Both the position numbers and the translations under genes were made by a program. A stretch of 40,662 nt of DNA from Alphaproteobacteria bacterium (lineage in GTDB: Bacteria; Pseudomonadota; Alphaproteobacteria; DSM-16000; Inquilinaceae). Numbering within the stretch: position 1 is the stretch's first letter; every line of letters begins with the position of its first letter. Positions 40,520 to 40,662 of the stretch are shown one piece after another. The notes beneath the pieces were generated by a model, which did no database searches, was not told the origin of the DNA, and saw only the letters and a program-made list of their open reading frames with translations. The DNA lies in contig JANQIU010000136.1 of NCBI GenBank assembly GCA_028281985.1, positions 1 through 40,662 on the forward strand, given 5' to 3'.

Positions 40520-40662
40520 GATCGCCGCCCCCAGCGCCGCATCAAGCTTGTCGACCAGCTCGCCGATCTGGTCTTCGGTGACGATGAAGGGCGGTGCCAG
40601 CAGGACGTGGTCACCCTGCACACCGTCGATGGTCCCGCCGTTGGGGTAGCAGATCAGCCCCC
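40502..40662 (-). CDS. Class III aminotransferase, C-terminal fragment cut by the window edge
   Basis: This gene is not in the ORF track. Reading the minus strand to the TGA at 40502 gives GLICYPNGGTIDGVQGDHV followed by LLAPPFIVTEDQIGELVDKLDAALGAAI, then DQAAA. The block GDHVLLAPPFIVTEDQI is the standard C-terminus of PLP-dependent class III (omega) aminotransferases. Only about 52 codons are inside the window; the active-site lysine lies outside, so the substrate is unknown. It is convergent with the hydrolase gene. Confidence 0.85.
   Translation of the reverse strand, partial: GLICYPNGGTIDGVQGDHVLLAPPFIVTEDQIGELVDKLDAALGAAIDQAAA

Noticed and set aside
1-40662. CRISPR arrays, insertion sequences, phage or defence genes
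   Set aside because: No regularly spaced repeats, transposase or integrase motifs, or terminal inverted repeats were seen. Gene content and codon use are uniform and chromosomal.

Overview
This 40.7 kb window is GC-rich, tightly packed chromosomal DNA from an alphaproteobacterium, most likely Rhodospirillales-like. The evidence for that placement is a C4-pathway 5-aminolevulinate synthase, a DUF2336 protein, two exact CtrA-type boxes (TTAA-N7-TTAAC), a phasin with a TGC-N3-GCA operator-like site, and a TAXI-type TRAP transporter. I see no insertion sequence, phage, CRISPR array, rRNA or tRNA. Almost all of the long overlapping ORFs in the track are antisense or frame shadows caused by high GC.

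Layout. 0.1-7.7 kb (minus): a peptide-type ABC importer with two tandem paralogous binding proteins, two permeases and two ATPases. 8.0-8.9 kb (plus): a PfkB-family sugar kinase. 8.9-14.6 kb (mostly minus): a bifunctional acyltransferase/acyl-ACP synthetase (Aas-like), a membrane coiled-coil protein, an RluE-like pseudouridine synthase behind a RoxA/YcfD-like L16 hydroxylase, and a small transaldolase. A thioredoxin-NHL protein (plus) is divergent from the transaldolase. 16.2-20.0 kb (minus): an FbpABC-architecture importer whose binding protein lacks the usual ferric tyrosine pair. 20.5-22.7 kb (plus): hemA and a phasin with a histone-H1-like N-terminus. 22.7-27.5 kb: a double-cupin protein, a MAPEG protein, a YbiO-sized MscS channel and an MltA-type lytic transglycosylase.

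27.6-31.4 kb is the most interesting part. It is a signalling cluster with a NarL/FixJ response regulator, a convergent Hpt protein, a small membrane protein, an unrecognised helical protein ending in a CheY-binding-like peptide (QDDIDALFA), a tiny gene that looks leaderless, and a DUF2336 protein. Two exact CtrA boxes sit in front of the tiny gene and the DUF2336 gene. I infer a CtrA-linked motility or cell-cycle phosphorelay branch. No histidine kinase is in the window.

31.5-40.7 kb: a lipoprotein cytochrome c; a TAXI-TRAP operon with a UspA-family protein (a layout like TeaABCD); then a plus-strand operon of 1-Cys peroxiredoxin, exported rhodanese and persulfide-dioxygenase-like hydrolase, which reads as a reactive-sulfur detoxification module. 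The right edge cuts the C-terminus of a class III aminotransferase.

A recurring feature is that all four binding-protein genes are followed by a strong GC-rich hairpin before the next gene of their operon. Start codons were chosen from Shine-Dalgarno position, family start and neighbour overlap. Domain positions are approximate, and family assignments come from recognising motifs, not from a database search.
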